In this document: piece by piece, positions 4,681 to 5,270 of the stretch
Layout of the letters: each line of letters starts with the position of its first letter
How positions within the stretch are numbered: position 1 is the stretch's first letter
NCBI GenBank assembly: GCA_001824645.1
Contig: MHYD01000084.1
Coordinates: 346 to 5,615 of the forward strand
From: Planctomycetes bacterium RBG_13_46_10
GTDB taxonomy: Bacteria > Planctomycetota > Phycisphaerae > Sedimentisphaerales > Anaerobacaceae
Reading direction: 5' to 3'
Length of the DNA: 5,270 nucleotides
Notes under the pieces: generated by a model
Databases searched by the model: none
The model's input: only the letters and a program-made list of their open reading frames with translations
What the model was told of the DNA's origin: nothing
Translations under genes and position numbers: made by a program

Positions 4681-5270
4681 ATGGCAGATTTGAAAGCACT
4701 GGCTGACGCGATTATTAAAGGCGACCAGAACGCCGCTATATCTCTTACCAAAGCCGCTCTCAGCGAGGGTATGTCGGCTAAAGAAGTTCTCGACAACGGA
4801 TTAATCGCCGGTATGAACGTCGTCGGCGGGCGTTTCAAAAGAAACGAGGTCTATATTCCGGAAGTTCTTATTTGCGCCCGGGCAATGAAATCGGCAACGG
4901 AAATTCTCGGGCCGGAGCTTGCCAAGGCAGGCGTCGAGCCGATTGGAAAGTTTATGATTGGGACAGTCGTAGGCGACCTGCACGACATCGGCAAGAATCT
5001 GGTATCGATGATGTTAAAAGGCGCGGGATTTGATGTCATCGACATCGGCATCGACGTCAAACCCGAAGTTTTCGTCGAGAAAGCCAAGGCCTGCGGCGCT
5101 CCGCTGATTGGGATGAGCGCGCTTCTGACCACGACAATGCCCGCGCTTGATAAGACCCTCAAGGCGATGAAAGCCGCCGGCATAAAAGCCAAGTTTTTGA
5201 TTGGCGGCGCTCCAGTAACGCAGGCATATGCTGACAAAATCGGCGCCGATGGTTACGCACCCGATGCTGC
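4681..5270 (+). CDS. Methyltransferase corrinoid protein (MtaC/MtbC/MttC-like), 3' end beyond window
   Basis: The first 196 residues of a cobalamin-binding corrinoid protein are present. The family carries a methyl group on cobalt between a substrate-specific methyltransferase (methanol, methylamines, betaines or methoxylated aromatics) and a second methyltransferase acting on a carrier such as tetrahydrofolate or coenzyme M. The N-terminal helical cap domain is residues 1 to about 87 (GMNVVGGRFKRNEVYIPEVL, 44-63). The Rossmann-like B12-binding domain follows, with GDLHDIGKN (98-106) whose His101 is the lower cobalt ligand, then MSALLTTTM (145-153) and GGAPVT (175-180) near the nucleotide tail. 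The family is usually about 210-220 residues, so only the last 15-25 are missing. The ATG has GTGAGG nine bases upstream. The substrate cannot be told from this protein alone. Its methyltransferase and reactivase partners, if clustered, lie to the right. No B12 riboswitch was seen. Confidence 0.95.
   Translation, partial: MADLKALADAIIKGDQNAAISLTKAALSEGMSAKEVLDNGLIAGMNVVGGRFKRNEVYIPEVLICARAMKSATEILGPELAKAGVEPIGKFMIGTVVGDLHDIGKNLVSMMLKGAGFDVIDIGIDVKPEVFVEKAKACGAPLIGMSALLTTTMPALDKTLKAMKAAGIKAKFLIGGAPVTQAYADKIGADGYAPDA

Overview
The window looks like chromosomal DNA of a Gram-negative-type bacterium of moderate GC. The gene set is CsrA, MreB, MreC, a membrane-anchored 3D-domain protein, an amidase/PGRP-fold protein and a methyltransferase corrinoid protein. 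This set, and the style of the 3D and amidase-like proteins, suggests an anaerobic member of the Planctomycetota (Phycisphaerae-like) or a relative. That assignment is inference from protein character, with no marker gene to settle it. No rRNA, tRNA, CRISPR array or insertion sequence was recognised.

Layout. Positions 1-223 hold only doubtful coding signals: a 21-codon tail running in from the left edge and an overlapping 69-codon ORF. Positions 224-523 are the leader of csrA (524-718, plus strand). Facing it on the minus strand is a broken 3D-domain gene (1097-788) with its own good promoter (1182-1210). Its N-terminal and C-terminal halves are both readable but lie in different frames, and the middle of the domain is missing. 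Next on the minus strand, read right to left, come a short amidase-fold protein (4202-3657), mreB (3358-2306) and mreC (2237-1401), closed by an intrinsic terminator (1356-1320). A 478-base divergent intergenic region (4203-4680) carries a Fur-like palindrome. A plus-strand corrinoid protein gene begins at 4681 and runs off the right edge.

How it fits together. The minus-strand block has a cell-envelope theme: MreB and MreC organise elongation-type peptidoglycan synthesis, the upstream protein has a peptidoglycan-amidase fold, and 3D-domain proteins are cell-wall associated. Two of these wall-related genes look disabled or repurposed. The amidase-like protein lacks the zinc ligands and catalytic tyrosine of its family, and the 3D gene has lost its core. 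CsrA is a post-transcriptional regulator, and GGA motifs near its own start and in a hairpin before mreC are possible targets. The corrinoid protein belongs to C1 (methyl-transfer) metabolism and is functionally separate.

I found no clearly new multi-gene system. The items most worth checking are the catalytically dead amidase-fold protein beside mreB, the internal deletion in the 3D gene, and the Fur-like operator in the divergent region.
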